This document shows positions 35,945 through 44,166 of a stretch of 59,125 nucleotides of DNA, piece by piece (position 1 is the first letter of the stretch; every line of letters starts with the position of its first letter). The stretch is from NCBI GenBank assembly GCA_024641335.1, contig JAHEDG010000002.1, positions 58,791 through 117,915 of the forward strand. Direction: 5' to 3'. This DNA is from Candidatus Zixiibacteriota bacterium (lineage in GTDB: Bacteria > Zixibacteria > MSB-5A5 > UBA10806). The notes beneath the pieces are model-generated. The model was not told the origin of the DNA and did not search any database. It was given only the letters and a program-made list of their open reading frames with translations. The position numbers were made by a program, and so were the translations under genes.

Positions 35945-36469
35945 CTAGTTACCAGTCAAAGTTACTGTCAGCTCTACCGAGCCGCTGTACGCCCCGCTGC
36001 CTTGACCTATGGTCGGATTAACGGTGCCGCCGATCCATACCATCAAACCTCCACCCGAACCCAGGATAGTGGTGGTAACTACCGCCGGGTCGATAGCCGC
36101 CGTAGGATTTGACTGGTCATTTAACGGATCATTGGCATATGACGCGTCGGTGCTGGAAAAGCTGATCGCCAGATTGCTGGCCCCCGAAGTCAGATTTACC
36201 GGCACTGTGAAATCAAGCGTGATCTCCGCCCCGGCCTGGCCTGATACGGTCCATTCGCCCGCCAGGCCGACATCCGTTTTGTCGACCAACTTATTGACAC
36301 CGAGACTCACAGTTTGGAATTGCAGATCGTTGGTGCCGTTGACTGAAAGGGTTGAAACTACAGTCGCCAGGGCTTGAATTGAAGCGCTTTCCTGCGCGAA
36401 AAGACTATCGCCGAAAGCTATCAAACATAGTCCGACCCCGAGGATAACAGAGAATAATTTTCTGAACAT
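35945..36469 (-). CDS. DUF4402 fimbrial-subunit-like protein 5
   Basis: A 174-residue exported protein, divergent in sequence from the other four and on the opposite strand. The signal peptide ends SLFAQ; the mature part has IQALATVVSTLSVNGTNDLQFQTVSLG, WTVSGQAGAEITLDFTVP, DQSNPTAAIDP and the closing VWIGGTVNPTIGQGSGAYSGSVELTVTL. Like subunit 1 it has the DQSNP insert and a VW-GG segment, so subunits 1 and 5 form one subtype. Ribosome site GAGGAGGGG precedes ATG. A sigma-54-like promoter lies 44 bases upstream. Confidence 0.85.
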   Translation of the reverse strand: MFRKLFSVILGVGLCLIAFGDSLFAQESASIQALATVVSTLSVNGTNDLQFQTVSLGVNKLVDKTDVGLAGEWTVSGQAGAEITLDFTVPVNLTSGASNLAISFSSTDASYANDPLNDQSNPTAAIDPAVVTTTILGSGGGLMVWIGGTVNPTIGQGSGAYSGSVELTVTLTGN

Positions 36470-36512
36470 TACCCCTCCTCGTTATATAAATGATTTTCTA
36501 AAACCACAATAA

Positions 36513-36528
36513 AGCAACAATGCTGCCG
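36513..36528 (-). promoter_or_regulatory. possible sigma-54 promoter of DUF4402 subunit 5
   Basis: The minus strand reads CGGCAGCATTGTTGCT: GG and GC elements are separated by exactly ten bases, and the -12 part TTGCT is consensus, while the -24 part (cGGCAg) is weaker. The start of transcription would be near 36502, 33 bases before the gene. A sigma-54 activator is encoded close by at 38741. Confidence 0.5.
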
Positions 36529-36923
36529 ATATGCCGGATCGACATAACTCATATCATAACAGTTCGTTATGGGCTTTTGGGTATGCCTGAAAAAGCCGGT
36601 TTTTTGCTTGTTTATGGGATTCGACCTATACTGAGCCGCCCAACCGGTTATCGTTCAATGGATTCCTTTTGGCAAGCGTGATTCTGAACAGTTGCGGCCC
36701 CTATAGAAGCTGCCAATAATTATCTCAATCCCTGCGTTTAAGTCTCTGTTTATATGGACGACGCAACGGTGGTTTCACATTGAAACTGTGCGATATATCG
36801 CAATACATATAGGAGAGTTCCAATAGAATCAACTCCAATTTACAAATAACCCCGGCATTCTCACCGTTTTGGATTTCAAAACGATTGTTTCGTGAGCGCC
36901 GGGCCCGGTAAAGATAAAGATTC

Positions 36924-36951
36924 TTGACTTTCACCATAGCTGAGCTAATTT
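36924..36951 (+). promoter_or_regulatory. sigma-70-type promoter of the histidine kinase gene
   Basis: TTGACT (36924-36929), a 16-base spacer and TAATTT (36946-36951), 31 bases before the TTG start at 36982. Confidence 0.65.
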
Positions 36952-36981
36952 AGAGCGGAATATAGATCCGCGGAGAAGCGA

Positions 36982-38757
36982 TTGGGAATTAACGAGGAAA
37001 TTCATTCGAAAAAACCGGCGGTCGCCGGGGGCGGTAAACGATCTGGCGAGATTCGAGAACTGGATCGCCGTTTGCTGCTTTTGGCGTACGGTGGAGATCC
37101 CGGAATAGAGTTTCATCGGGAAGTTTGCAGGTTGATCCTGGAAGATTCCGGATGCGAGTCTCTCGAACTATGGTTCAGGGAAAAGCAGAAATTCTATAAA
37201 TGCGAAATGTCCACAGCAATTTCCGGCGATTTCAAATACGAAATTACCCCGAGCGTCGAGGATGAGCGGGGGATTCCAATCCCGGTTATCCGGGAGGATT
37301 CGATATTCGCCGAATTGCGTCGGATGCTTATCAAGGGGAATCTCCCCGATAGCTTGAGAGAATATTCGCGCGGTAATTCGCTTTGCGTAAACAATATCGA
37401 TCAGTTCATATCGTCTCAATGGCCGACAATCTCCAGGACAACAGCGTCATCATATCGTGAATCAGGACTCAAAGGTTCGGTTACTGTCATCCCGGTAGAA
37501 TTTTGCTATGAGACTATCGGCGTACTGCAATTATCATCCGAGCGAAAACGATATTTCGAACCGGCTGAGATAAAGCTATATGAAAATATCGCCCGCACGC
37601 TGGGAATCGTTCTGATGACTCAGCAGGCTCAATCTGCCCTGCGAGAGCGGGTTAAGGAGCTTACCTGTCTATATAGCATTTCCCAGGTCGCGGAGCGCGA
37701 GGGGATCACTCTCGACGGTATTCTGCAGGGGATCGCCGAATTGCTTCCCCCGGCCTGGCAATACCCTAAGGCGACCGTGGGAAGAATTGTTTTGGACGGC
37801 AGTATTTATTCATCGCCCGGTTTCCAGGAACTCGAACAAAGTCAGAAATCCAATATTGCGGTTAGTGGAATCAAACGGGGATTTGTCGAGGTGGTTTACA
37901 CAAGCTCGAAACCCGAGCTCGATGAAGGCCCCTTTTTGAGAGAGGAACGAAGCCTCATTAACGCTATCGCCCGTGAAGTAGCCATGATTGTAGAGCGTAA
38001 AGAGGCGGCGGACGAAAAAACCAGGCTTCAGGAACAGCTGCGTCATGCGGATCGGCTGGCAACGATCGGGCAGTTGGCCGCGGGTGTCGCCCATGAGATA
38101 AACGAGCCTTTGGGAAGTATGCTCGGATTCGCCCAGTTAGCCGGAAAGCATCCGGGATTGCCGGAACAGGTGGAAAAGGATATCTCCAAAATAGAAGCCG
38201 CCTCGCTGCACGCCAGAGAGATTGTTAAAAAACTCATGCTCTTCAGCCGTCAGATGCCCCCGCAAAAAAAGCCTGTCGACCTAAACAGGATGATCGATGA
38301 AGGTCTATATTTCATCAAGTCCAGATGCAGGAAAAGCAATATCGAGATCATCCTTGATCTGGGAGTCGATTTGCCGGTTATTATCGCCGACCAATCTCAA
38401 ATTTATCAGGTTCTGGTCAACCTTGTTGTTAACGCCGTTCAAGCTATGCCTGACGGAGGAAAATTGAAAATCGCAACGGGATTTAACGAGGACTATGTAA
38501 TCATGGCAATCGAAGATACCGGAATCGGAATGGATGAGGAAATTCAGAAAAAAATATTTCTGCCGTTTTTTACTACCAAAGAGATAAACGAAGGGACCGG
38601 AATCGGCCTTTCGGTGGTTCACGGTATTGTTACCCTGCATGGCGGGCAGATCGATGTTTCCAGCCGGCCGGGTGAAGGCACCCGGTTCGAAATCTTTCTT
38701 CCAGTCAAGAGCCGCGGGGGAAATCAAGAAGAGGCGGATAATGACAGACGGGATTAG
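36982..38757 (+). CDS. GAF-domain sensor histidine kinase
   Basis: A 591-residue cytoplasmic kinase with no membrane segment. Two GAF-like regions (about 30-200 and 215-335) precede a HisKA domain with the H-box AGVAHEINEPLGSM (His near 371) and a HATPase_c domain with the N-box NLVVNAVQAM (about 480), G1 EDTGIGMD, F FLPFFTTK and G2 GTGIGLSVVHGI. All catalytic motifs are intact. It senses an internal signal, perhaps redox or a small molecule, and should phosphorylate the NtrC-type regulator whose start overlaps its end by 17 bases. The start is TTG with GGAG seven bases upstream. Confidence 0.9.
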   Translation: MGINEEIHSKKPAVAGGGKRSGEIRELDRRLLLLAYGGDPGIEFHREVCRLILEDSGCESLELWFREKQKFYKCEMSTAISGDFKYEITPSVEDERGIPIPVIREDSIFAELRRMLIKGNLPDSLREYSRGNSLCVNNIDQFISSQWPTISRTTASSYRESGLKGSVTVIPVEFCYETIGVLQLSSERKRYFEPAEIKLYENIARTLGIVLMTQQAQSALRERVKELTCLYSISQVAEREGITLDGILQGIAELLPPAWQYPKATVGRIVLDGSIYSSPGFQELEQSQKSNIAVSGIKRGFVEVVYTSSKPELDEGPFLREERSLINAIAREVAMIVERKEAADEKTRLQEQLRHADRLATIGQLAAGVAHEINEPLGSMLGFAQLAGKHPGLPEQVEKDISKIEAASLHAREIVKKLMLFSRQMPPQKKPVDLNRMIDEGLYFIKSRCRKSNIEIILDLGVDLPVIIADQSQIYQVLVNLVVNAVQAMPDGGKLKIATGFNEDYVIMAIEDTGIGMDEEIQKKIFLPFFTTKEINEGTGIGLSVVHGIVTLHGGQIDVSSRPGEGTRFEIFLPVKSRGGNQEEADNDRRD

Positions 38758-40096
38758 CGGCGAAAAGATACTTGTCGTCGATGATTCTCCCGACACGCTA
38801 GAAGTTATACGGCGCAATTTGGTTTCACAGGGCTATAAGGTCTTTACGGCGCCCGGGGTTGAGGAGGCGTTGGGAATATTGAGTTCGACATCTGTCGACC
38901 TGGTGATTACCGATTTGAAGATGCCCAGGGCCAGCGGCCTGGACCTGGTTCGGCATGTCAGGGAAAATCTGAAGAATACGGAAATAATAATGATAACCGG
39001 CTTCGCCTCGATCGAGGGGGCGGTCATGGCGGTGAAAATGGGGGCCGAGGAATATCTGGCCAAACCGTTTACCGACGATGAGCTGTTTACCGCCGTAAAA
39101 AAGTCGCTCGAAAAGCTAAAGATGCGCAGGACAGCTAATGGGAAACTTCCGACACAGGTATCCGATGATTCTTTCGGGTTGATTGGAGTATCCAGATCAA
39201 TCCGGAATGTTTTTGATTCTATCCGCAAAGTAACATCGACCAGCGCCAACGTGCTGATAATCGGGCAGAGCGGCACTGGCAAAGAATTGGTCGCCCGCGC
39301 GATTCACTATAGCGGGAAAAAAACCTCGACCCCGTTCGTACCGGTCAATTGCGGAGGTATTCCCGAAGGTTTGCTCGAAAGCGAGCTGTTCGGGTATGTC
39401 AAAGGAGCGTTTACCGGAGCGACAGAGACCCGTGCCGGATTTTTCCAGACCGCCGACGGCGGGACGATATTCCTCGATGAGGTCAGCGAAACAAGCCTAT
39501 CCATGCAGGTTAAGCTACTGCGAGTACTTCAGGATAAAGAAGTCTTTATGGTCGGAGCCACCAAACCGCACAAAGTCAACGTGAGGATTTTGGCCGCTAC
39601 CAATAAAGATCTTATAGGCCTGGTCAAGAAGGGCTTGTTCAGAGAAGACCTTTATTTTCGTTTGAATGTCATTACTATCTCGATTCCTCCCTTGAGGGAG
39701 AGGGGTGATGATATACTCATACTCGCCAACCATTTCGCCGAGAGGTTCGCCGCCGAGATGCCGCGGGCAGCTCCGCGGTTCTCCGACAGGGCGTTGGAGG
39801 TCTTGAAAAACTATTACTGGCCCGGCAATGTCCGGGAGCTCGAAAACGTAATCCAGCGCCTGGTAGTCATGACCGACGGCGATATAATCGACGCCCCGGA
39901 TTTGCCGTCGTTGATGAGATTTTCCCCGTTACGGCAAACCGGATTTGACAGGCCTTTGGCTGAAGTCGAAGCCGAGTATATCAAAAATGTCCTGACCAGC
40001 GTTGGCGGCAATAAAACCAAAGCGGCCGAGATTCTGGGCATAGATCGCAAAACCCTTCGTGAGAAGTTGAAGAGCGCCGATTCAGAAACATCATGA
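38741..40096 (+). CDS. NtrC-family sigma-54-dependent response regulator
   Basis: A 451-residue activator: receiver domain (about 8-120) with [15 protein letters not shown] and AKPF; AAA+ domain with Walker A GQSGTGKE (about 174), the sigma-54 contact loop GAFTGA (about 221), Walker B GGTIFLDE and the arginine-finger region; C-terminal Fis-type helix-turn-helix [22 protein letters not shown]. It remodels sigma-54 polymerase at GG/GC promoters. Two such promoters flank the kinase/regulator pair (36513 and 40283). The ATG at 38741 is preceded by AGAGG; a longer frame begins inside the kinase gene but would prepend non-receiver sequence. Confidence 0.93.
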   Translation: MTDGISGEKILVVDDSPDTLEVIRRNLVSQGYKVFTAPGVEEALGILSSTSVDLVITDLKMPRASGLDLVRHVRENLKNTEIIMITGFASIEGAVMAVKMGAEEYLAKPFTDDELFTAVKKSLEKLKMRRTANGKLPTQVSDDSFGLIGVSRSIRNVFDSIRKVTSTSANVLIIGQSGTGKELVARAIHYSGKKTSTPFVPVNCGGIPEGLLESELFGYVKGAFTGATETRAGFFQTADGGTIFLDEVSETSLSMQVKLLRVLQDKEVFMVGATKPHKVNVRILAATNKDLIGLVKKGLFREDLYFRLNVITISIPPLRERGDDILILANHFAERFAAEMPRAAPRFSDRALEVLKNYYWPGNVRELENVIQRLVVMTDGDIIDAPDLPSLMRFSPLRQTGFDRPLAEVEAEYIKNVLTSVGGNKTKAAEILGIDRKTLREKLKSADSETS

Positions 40097-40101
40097 TCTT
40101 T

Positions 40102-40126
40102 CCGCCGGGGAATTTTCACCCGGCGG
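40102..40126 (+). terminator. hairpin after the response regulator
   Basis: Arms ccgccggg and cccggcgg around a 9-base loop directly after the stop codon; a clear T-run is lacking but ttcattattcc follows. Confidence 0.6.
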
Positions 40127-40252
40127 TTCATTATTCCCCGATTGTCTCTCCATAACTGAGTATCGTAAAGCACCAATGTTAAGACTATATAGATCTATAA
40201 TAACTAATTAAGTCTGTTGTTGTTCAATAAGATACGACTTCAAAAATATAAT

Positions 40253-40270
40253 TAGTGAAAATGTTCACTA
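40253..40270. promoter_or_regulatory. Rex-like operator palindrome
   Basis: TAGTGAAAATGTTCACTA is a perfect 7-4-7 palindrome. It matches the core GTGAA-N4-TTCAC of the Rex repressor consensus TTGTGAANNNNTTCACAA, differing only at the second position of each arm. Rex senses the NADH/NAD ratio, which fits the NADH-dependent operon downstream. It ends 12 bases before the -24 element of the sigma-54 promoter. Confidence 0.6.
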
Positions 40271-40282
40271 TCGGCGTACGGA

Positions 40283-40298
40283 TGGCACATCTGTTGCC
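40283..40298 (+). promoter_or_regulatory. sigma-54 promoter of the NADH-linked operon
   Basis: TGGCACATCTGTTGCC has a consensus -24 (TGGCAC) and -12 (TTGC) with GG and GC exactly ten bases apart. Transcription would start near 40310, ahead of the 4-Cys protein gene. The sigma-54 activator gene ends about 190 bases upstream. Confidence 0.85.
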
Positions 40299-40387
40299 TC
40301 TGGTAAATGTCAGGTAGGGTGGTTAAATACGGGACTGTTTTGACAATAAATAAATTTCGGGGAAATAAGGTTAGGAAGGAGATGGGT

Positions 40388-40666
40388 ATGACCGGTACAA
40401 TGGAACATAAAGATCTTTGCAGCACATGTAATGAAGGCCCCACCTGCGTCCGGCGCCGGCTTCACGACAAACCGGTCTGGCAGTGCGAGGAATTTGACGA
40501 TTTTCAGCCCGCCCCGAAGAGAACCATCGTACGAATAGCGGCGGCGGAAAGAAAGGTCGAATCCCGGAAGCTCCTTAAGGGACTGTGCGCCAACTGTGAA
40601 AATATAGGAATATGCGTTATTCCAAAATCCGACAGCGGGATCTGGCACTGCGAGGAATACGTCTGA
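40388..40666 (+). CDS. small protein with duplicated 4-Cys module
   Basis: A 92-residue cytoplasmic protein made of two copies of one module: LCSTCNEGPTCVRRRLHDKPVWQCEEF and LCANCENIGICVIPKSDSGIWHCEEY, joined by a basic linker. Each copy has C-x2-C-x5-C and, after 10-12 residues, W-x-C-E-E, so four cysteines per copy could bind zinc or an iron-sulfur cluster. I know of no assigned function. It is the first gene behind the sigma-54 promoter and precedes a NuoE-like subunit by 43 bases, so it may be an accessory or electron-carrying subunit. The ATG at 40388 has AAGGAG six bases before it. Confidence 0.8.
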   Translation: MTGTMEHKDLCSTCNEGPTCVRRRLHDKPVWQCEEFDDFQPAPKRTIVRIAAAERKVESRKLLKGLCANCENIGICVIPKSDSGIWHCEEYV

Positions 40667-40709
40667 TCATGAAAATAATAACCGGAATTATCCAGTATGA
40701 GGATTTGAT

Positions 40710-41558
40710 ATGAGCGCTCCGGCAGTTTTAAAAATTCTGGAAAAAAACGTTAAGGAGGACGCGGGTCTTATCGCGATACTCGAGGATATTCAGGCCAATT
40801 ACGGTTATTTGCCGAAGGAGGCCCTTGAGATTGTAGCCGAGAAAACCGGTTATCCTCTTCTGGATATATTTGGTGTGGCTACTTTTTATAAATCGTTCAG
40901 CCTCAAACCCAGGGGCGAGCATTTAATATCGGTTTGTTTGGGTACCGCCTGCCACGTTCGCAGCGCTCCGGTAGTTGTCGAAGAATTCGAACGTCAACTG
41001 GGCATAAAAGTAGGCGAAACGACTCCTGATAACGAATTTTCGTTAGAGACCGCTGCTTGTCTCGGGGCCTGCGCCCTCGGCCCTATAGTAGTAGTCGACG
41101 GCCGCTATTTTTCAAATGTCGATACCAGCGAGGTCAAGCGGATCATTAAAAAAGCCCGGACCGGGTTGGATAAGGTGACTGTAAAAGCCGATCAGCGGAT
41201 TTTCCCGGTGGAGGTCAGCTGTTCGAAATGCAATCACAGTTTGATGGATTCGAGCCACCTGATCGACGGCTATCCATCCATCAAAGTAACCATGTCGTTT
41301 TCCGATCTGCACGGCTGGCTGGCGTTATCAAGCTTGTATGGCAGTTATAACGTTTCATCGGAATATGAGATACCCGGTGAGATGATAGTTAACATTTTTT
41401 GTCCTCATTGTCATGCCGAACTGTTGGGGGCGGCAGACTGCGCCGATTGCAGCGCTCCGATGATTCCGATGATCGTAAGGGGAGGCGGTGTCGTTCAGAT
41501 CTGCTCCCGCAAGGGATGCAAAGGACATATGCTGGATCTAAATGGAGTTAATTTATAG
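40710..41558 (+). CDS. NuoE/HndA-like [2Fe-2S] subunit with C-terminal zinc-ribbon-like domain
   Basis: A 282-residue protein. Residues 1-150 are a thioredoxin-fold [2Fe-2S] subunit of NADH dehydrogenase/hydrogenase type with helical start (YGYLPKEALEIVAEKTG), CLGTACHVR (Cys near 76 and 81) and CLGACALGP (near 117). The usual subunit stops near 160. Here ~125 residues more carry CSKC, CPHC, CADC and CSRKGC, probably zinc ribbons. The next gene encodes the NuoF-like partner. Ribosome site GAGGATTTGAT precedes the ATG. Confidence 0.92.
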   Translation: MSAPAVLKILEKNVKEDAGLIAILEDIQANYGYLPKEALEIVAEKTGYPLLDIFGVATFYKSFSLKPRGEHLISVCLGTACHVRSAPVVVEEFERQLGIKVGETTPDNEFSLETAACLGACALGPIVVVDGRYFSNVDTSEVKRIIKKARTGLDKVTVKADQRIFPVEVSCSKCNHSLMDSSHLIDGYPSIKVTMSFSDLHGWLALSSLYGSYNVSSEYEIPGEMIVNIFCPHCHAELLGAADCADCSAPMIPMIVRGGGVVQICSRKGCKGHMLDLNGVNL

Positions 41559-41603
41559 ACTGACAGGGACGTTAAAGGCAACGTTTTCCAGATAGGTAGA
41601 ACA

Positions 41604-43454
41604 ATGCAAAAATTAGAAACGATAAAAGATCTCGCGGAATTACGAAAGAGGATAAAAATCGGGCAGGACCCTAAAATACCTACAGTCGTCATTTCCGCCG
41701 GAACCTGCGGCCAGGCCAGCGGAGCCAACGATCTGATACGGGCGGTCAAACGTGAACTGCTTTTTAAAAATTTAACGGAACGAATTCGTCTTCGGATAAC
41801 CGGCTGTCACGGTTATTGCGAAATAGAGCCGTCGGTGCTGATAGAACCTCGTGGTATAGTTTACCCTAAAGTCGGTTTGAAGGAGATGGCTCGGATAATA
41901 GAGGCTGTCGACCAGGGGCGAGTCCTCGAAGACTTGCTGTTTGAGGATCCGATAAGTAAAAACAGAATCGAAAAGCTATCCGATTTACCATTCTACAAAA
42001 ATCAGACCAGGACGATTCTCTCTCAAAATGAGAAGATCGATCCGATAAGAATATTCAATTATATCGAAAATGATGGTTATAGCGCTTTTTTAAAAACGCT
42101 GGAGAACGGCGGTCGGGAATGGGTGATTGATGAGATTAAGACATCGGGCCTACGAGGACGAGGCGGCGCGGGATTCCCGACTGGGCTGAAATGGGAGATG
42201 CTGGCCAATCAACGCAATGGATCCGGGAAGTATCTGGTCTGCAACGCCGACGAGGGAGATCCGGGCGCATACATGGATCGTAGCGTTCTTGAGGGTAATC
42301 CCCACAGTATTATCGAAGGGATGCTGATAGGAGCCTATGCTACCGGGGCAACCGATGGAGTTATATACGTCCGAAATGAATATCCTCTGGCGATCAAGCA
42401 TCTGGTTATCGCCCTTCGTCAGGCAAGCGATCTCGGCGTGCTTGGCAAAAACATACTCGGTACTGATTTTTCCTTCGATATCAGGATGGTCAGGGGAGCG
42501 GGAGCGTTCGTCTGCGGCGAGGAAACAGCGCTGATGAAATCGATAGAAGGGAAAATGGGAGAACCCCGCCAAAGGCCGCCGTTCCCAGTGCAAAAGGGTA
42601 TTAGGGGAAAACCGACCGCAATCAATAATGTTGAATCATGGGCTAATATCCCGGTAATCATCAGGGATGGAGCGAAGAAGTACTCGAAAATAGGAACAAG
42701 CGGGAATTCGGGTACCAAAATTTTCAGCCTTGTTGGGAAGGTGAAGAATACGGGTTTGGTGGAGGTCCCTATGGGCATATCCATACAGGAAATCGTCAGC
42801 AATATTGGAGGGGGGCCGTCAGGCAAAACGAAAATAAAAGCCGTTCAAACAGGCGGACCGTCGGGAGGTTGTATTCCCGCGCGCATGTTCGATCTGCCTA
42901 TCGACTACGATAGTCTCGCCAGGGCAGGGTCTATTATGGGTTCCGGCGGAATGATAGTTATGGACGAAAATACCTGTATGGTCGATTTGGCCAGATATTT
43001 CATGAATTTCCTAAAAGACGAGTCGTGCGGCAAGTGTTTCACCTGTAGGAAGGGCACACAGAGAATGTATGAGATAATCGACGATATCTCCAAAGGGATC
43101 GGTCCGGTTAATTGCCTGGATCTGCTCGAGGAACTGGCCGAGACTGTCAGGAATACGACTATGTGCGGCCTCGGGCAGACAGCATCGAATCCCGTGCTTT
43201 CGACTTTAAAATATTTCAAAGACGAGTATATACAACATATTGAAAATCAGCGATGCCCCGCCGGCGTTTGCAAGGAACTCATTAGATATTCCATAAACGA
43301 CAACTGCAACGGCTGTATGCTTTGCCTTAGATCCTGCCCGGAGGACGCTATCACCGGGGCGAAAAAGGAGATGCACTTAATCGACAATGATAAATGCATA
43401 AAGTGCGGAGCTTGCAAGAGTGTTTGCAGGTTCGACGCCATCGATGTCAGATGA
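41604..43454 (+). CDS. NuoF/HndC-like NADH-binding flavoprotein with ferredoxin domain
   Basis: A 616-residue NADH dehydrogenase subunit. The N-terminal ~110 residues are a thioredoxin-like [2Fe-2S] region (GTCGQASG and ITGCHGYCE). The FMN/NADH core has GLRGRGGAGFPTGLKW (about 182) and VCNADEGDPGAYMDR. An SLBB region follows, then the N3-type [4Fe-4S] motif SCGKCFTCRKG (about 475). The C-terminus adds two ferredoxin clusters, CNGCMLCLRSCP and CIKCGACKSVC. This composition is that of HndC/HydB-type subunits of soluble complexes and not of the membrane complex I. It oxidises or reduces NAD(H). Confidence 0.95.
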   Translation: MQKLETIKDLAELRKRIKIGQDPKIPTVVISAGTCGQASGANDLIRAVKRELLFKNLTERIRLRITGCHGYCEIEPSVLIEPRGIVYPKVGLKEMARIIEAVDQGRVLEDLLFEDPISKNRIEKLSDLPFYKNQTRTILSQNEKIDPIRIFNYIENDGYSAFLKTLENGGREWVIDEIKTSGLRGRGGAGFPTGLKWEMLANQRNGSGKYLVCNADEGDPGAYMDRSVLEGNPHSIIEGMLIGAYATGATDGVIYVRNEYPLAIKHLVIALRQASDLGVLGKNILGTDFSFDIRMVRGAGAFVCGEETALMKSIEGKMGEPRQRPPFPVQKGIRGKPTAINNVESWANIPVIIRDGAKKYSKIGTSGNSGTKIFSLVGKVKNTGLVEVPMGISIQEIVSNIGGGPSGKTKIKAVQTGGPSGGCIPARMFDLPIDYDSLARAGSIMGSGGMIVMDENTCMVDLARYFMNFLKDESCGKCFTCRKGTQRMYEIIDDISKGIGPVNCLDLLEELAETVRNTTMCGLGQTASNPVLSTLKYFKDEYIQHIENQRCPAGVCKELIRYSINDNCNGCMLCLRSCPEDAITGAKKEMHLIDNDKCIKCGACKSVCRFDAIDVR

Positions 43455-43475
43455 CTTACGCGAGGAAAGGATAGA

Positions 43476-44153
43476 ATGATAAATCTCATAATTAACGGCG
43501 CCAGGGTTTCCGTCGAGGAAGGAACGACAATTCTGGAAGCTGCGAAATTCCTCGGCTTCCCTATCCCGACCCTCTGCCACATGGACGGGCTGTCCCCCTA
43601 TGGAGCCTGCCGTCTGTGCGTAGTGGAGATCGGCGAGGGCGAAAAAGCTAAGATGGTATCTTCATGCACCTACCCGGTAGAGGAAGGGTTGAAAGTCAGA
43701 ACCGCCTCGTCGAGAGTTGTCAAGGCCAGGAAGATGGTAATCGAGCTATTGCTGGCGACATGCCCGCAATCGAAAATCATCCAGGATCTGGCCTCAGCGC
43801 ACCATGTTTTCCAGCAGAGGTTCAAACAGGAGCATGATGATTGTATCCTCTGCGGATTATGTACGCGCATGTGCGAGGAGCAGATGATGGCCAGAGCTAT
43901 CGGGTTCCGAGGTCGCGGTGAGAACCGATCTTTGGGAACGCCGTTTGACGTCAAATCAGAAAAATGCAGATTGTGCGGAGGTTGTATGTATGTCTGCCCC
44001 GCCTGCCAATTGAGATGCACATTCAACCAGCCGGAAAAAGCTGTCTGCGGCGGATGCGCCAACCTGGCGCCGCCCTGTGTGGAACAAGAAAAATTCGATG
44101 ATATGATGTGCTACATGGATCCTTGTGTAGCCTGCGAAATTAAAAAAGACTGA
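43476..44153 (+). CDS. NuoG N-terminal-like iron-sulfur subunit (HoxU-type)
   Basis: A 225-residue protein with a plant-type [2Fe-2S] domain (Cys34, 45, 48, 64), a central His/Cys region (VFQQRFKQEHDDC) and [4Fe-4S] motifs CILCGLCTRMC and CRLCGGCMYVC. Further cysteines (CQLRC, CGGC, CMDPCVAC) near the C-terminus may bind another cluster or metal. It corresponds to HoxU or the N-terminus of HydA/NuoG, but there is no H-cluster domain, so this is not an iron hydrogenase. It would wire the NuoF-like subunit to the GltB-like protein encoded 13 bases downstream. Confidence 0.9.
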   Translation: MINLIINGARVSVEEGTTILEAAKFLGFPIPTLCHMDGLSPYGACRLCVVEIGEGEKAKMVSSCTYPVEEGLKVRTASSRVVKARKMVIELLLATCPQSKIIQDLASAHHVFQQRFKQEHDDCILCGLCTRMCEEQMMARAIGFRGRGENRSLGTPFDVKSEKCRLCGGCMYVCPACQLRCTFNQPEKAVCGGCANLAPPCVEQEKFDDMMCYMDPCVACEIKKD

Positions 44154-44166
44154 TAACGGAGGAATC

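Larger units (their letters stand above)
36470..36981. other. intergenic between subunit 5 and the histidine kinase
   Basis: About 510 bases holding the divergent promoters of the flanking genes. A 70-codon frame on the minus strand (36725-36937) has no ribosome site and no recognisable domain, so I leave it uncalled. No RNA gene was recognised. Confidence 0.5.

Noticed and set aside
36725-36937. 70-codon frame on the minus strand between subunit 5 and the kinase
   Set aside because: No ribosome site, basic composition without a domain, and it overlaps the promoter region of the kinase gene.
43476-44153. Iron hydrogenase subunit
   Set aside because: The [2Fe-2S] and [4Fe-4S] domains match the N-terminus of HydA, but the protein ends without the H-cluster motifs, so no hydrogenase activity can be claimed.
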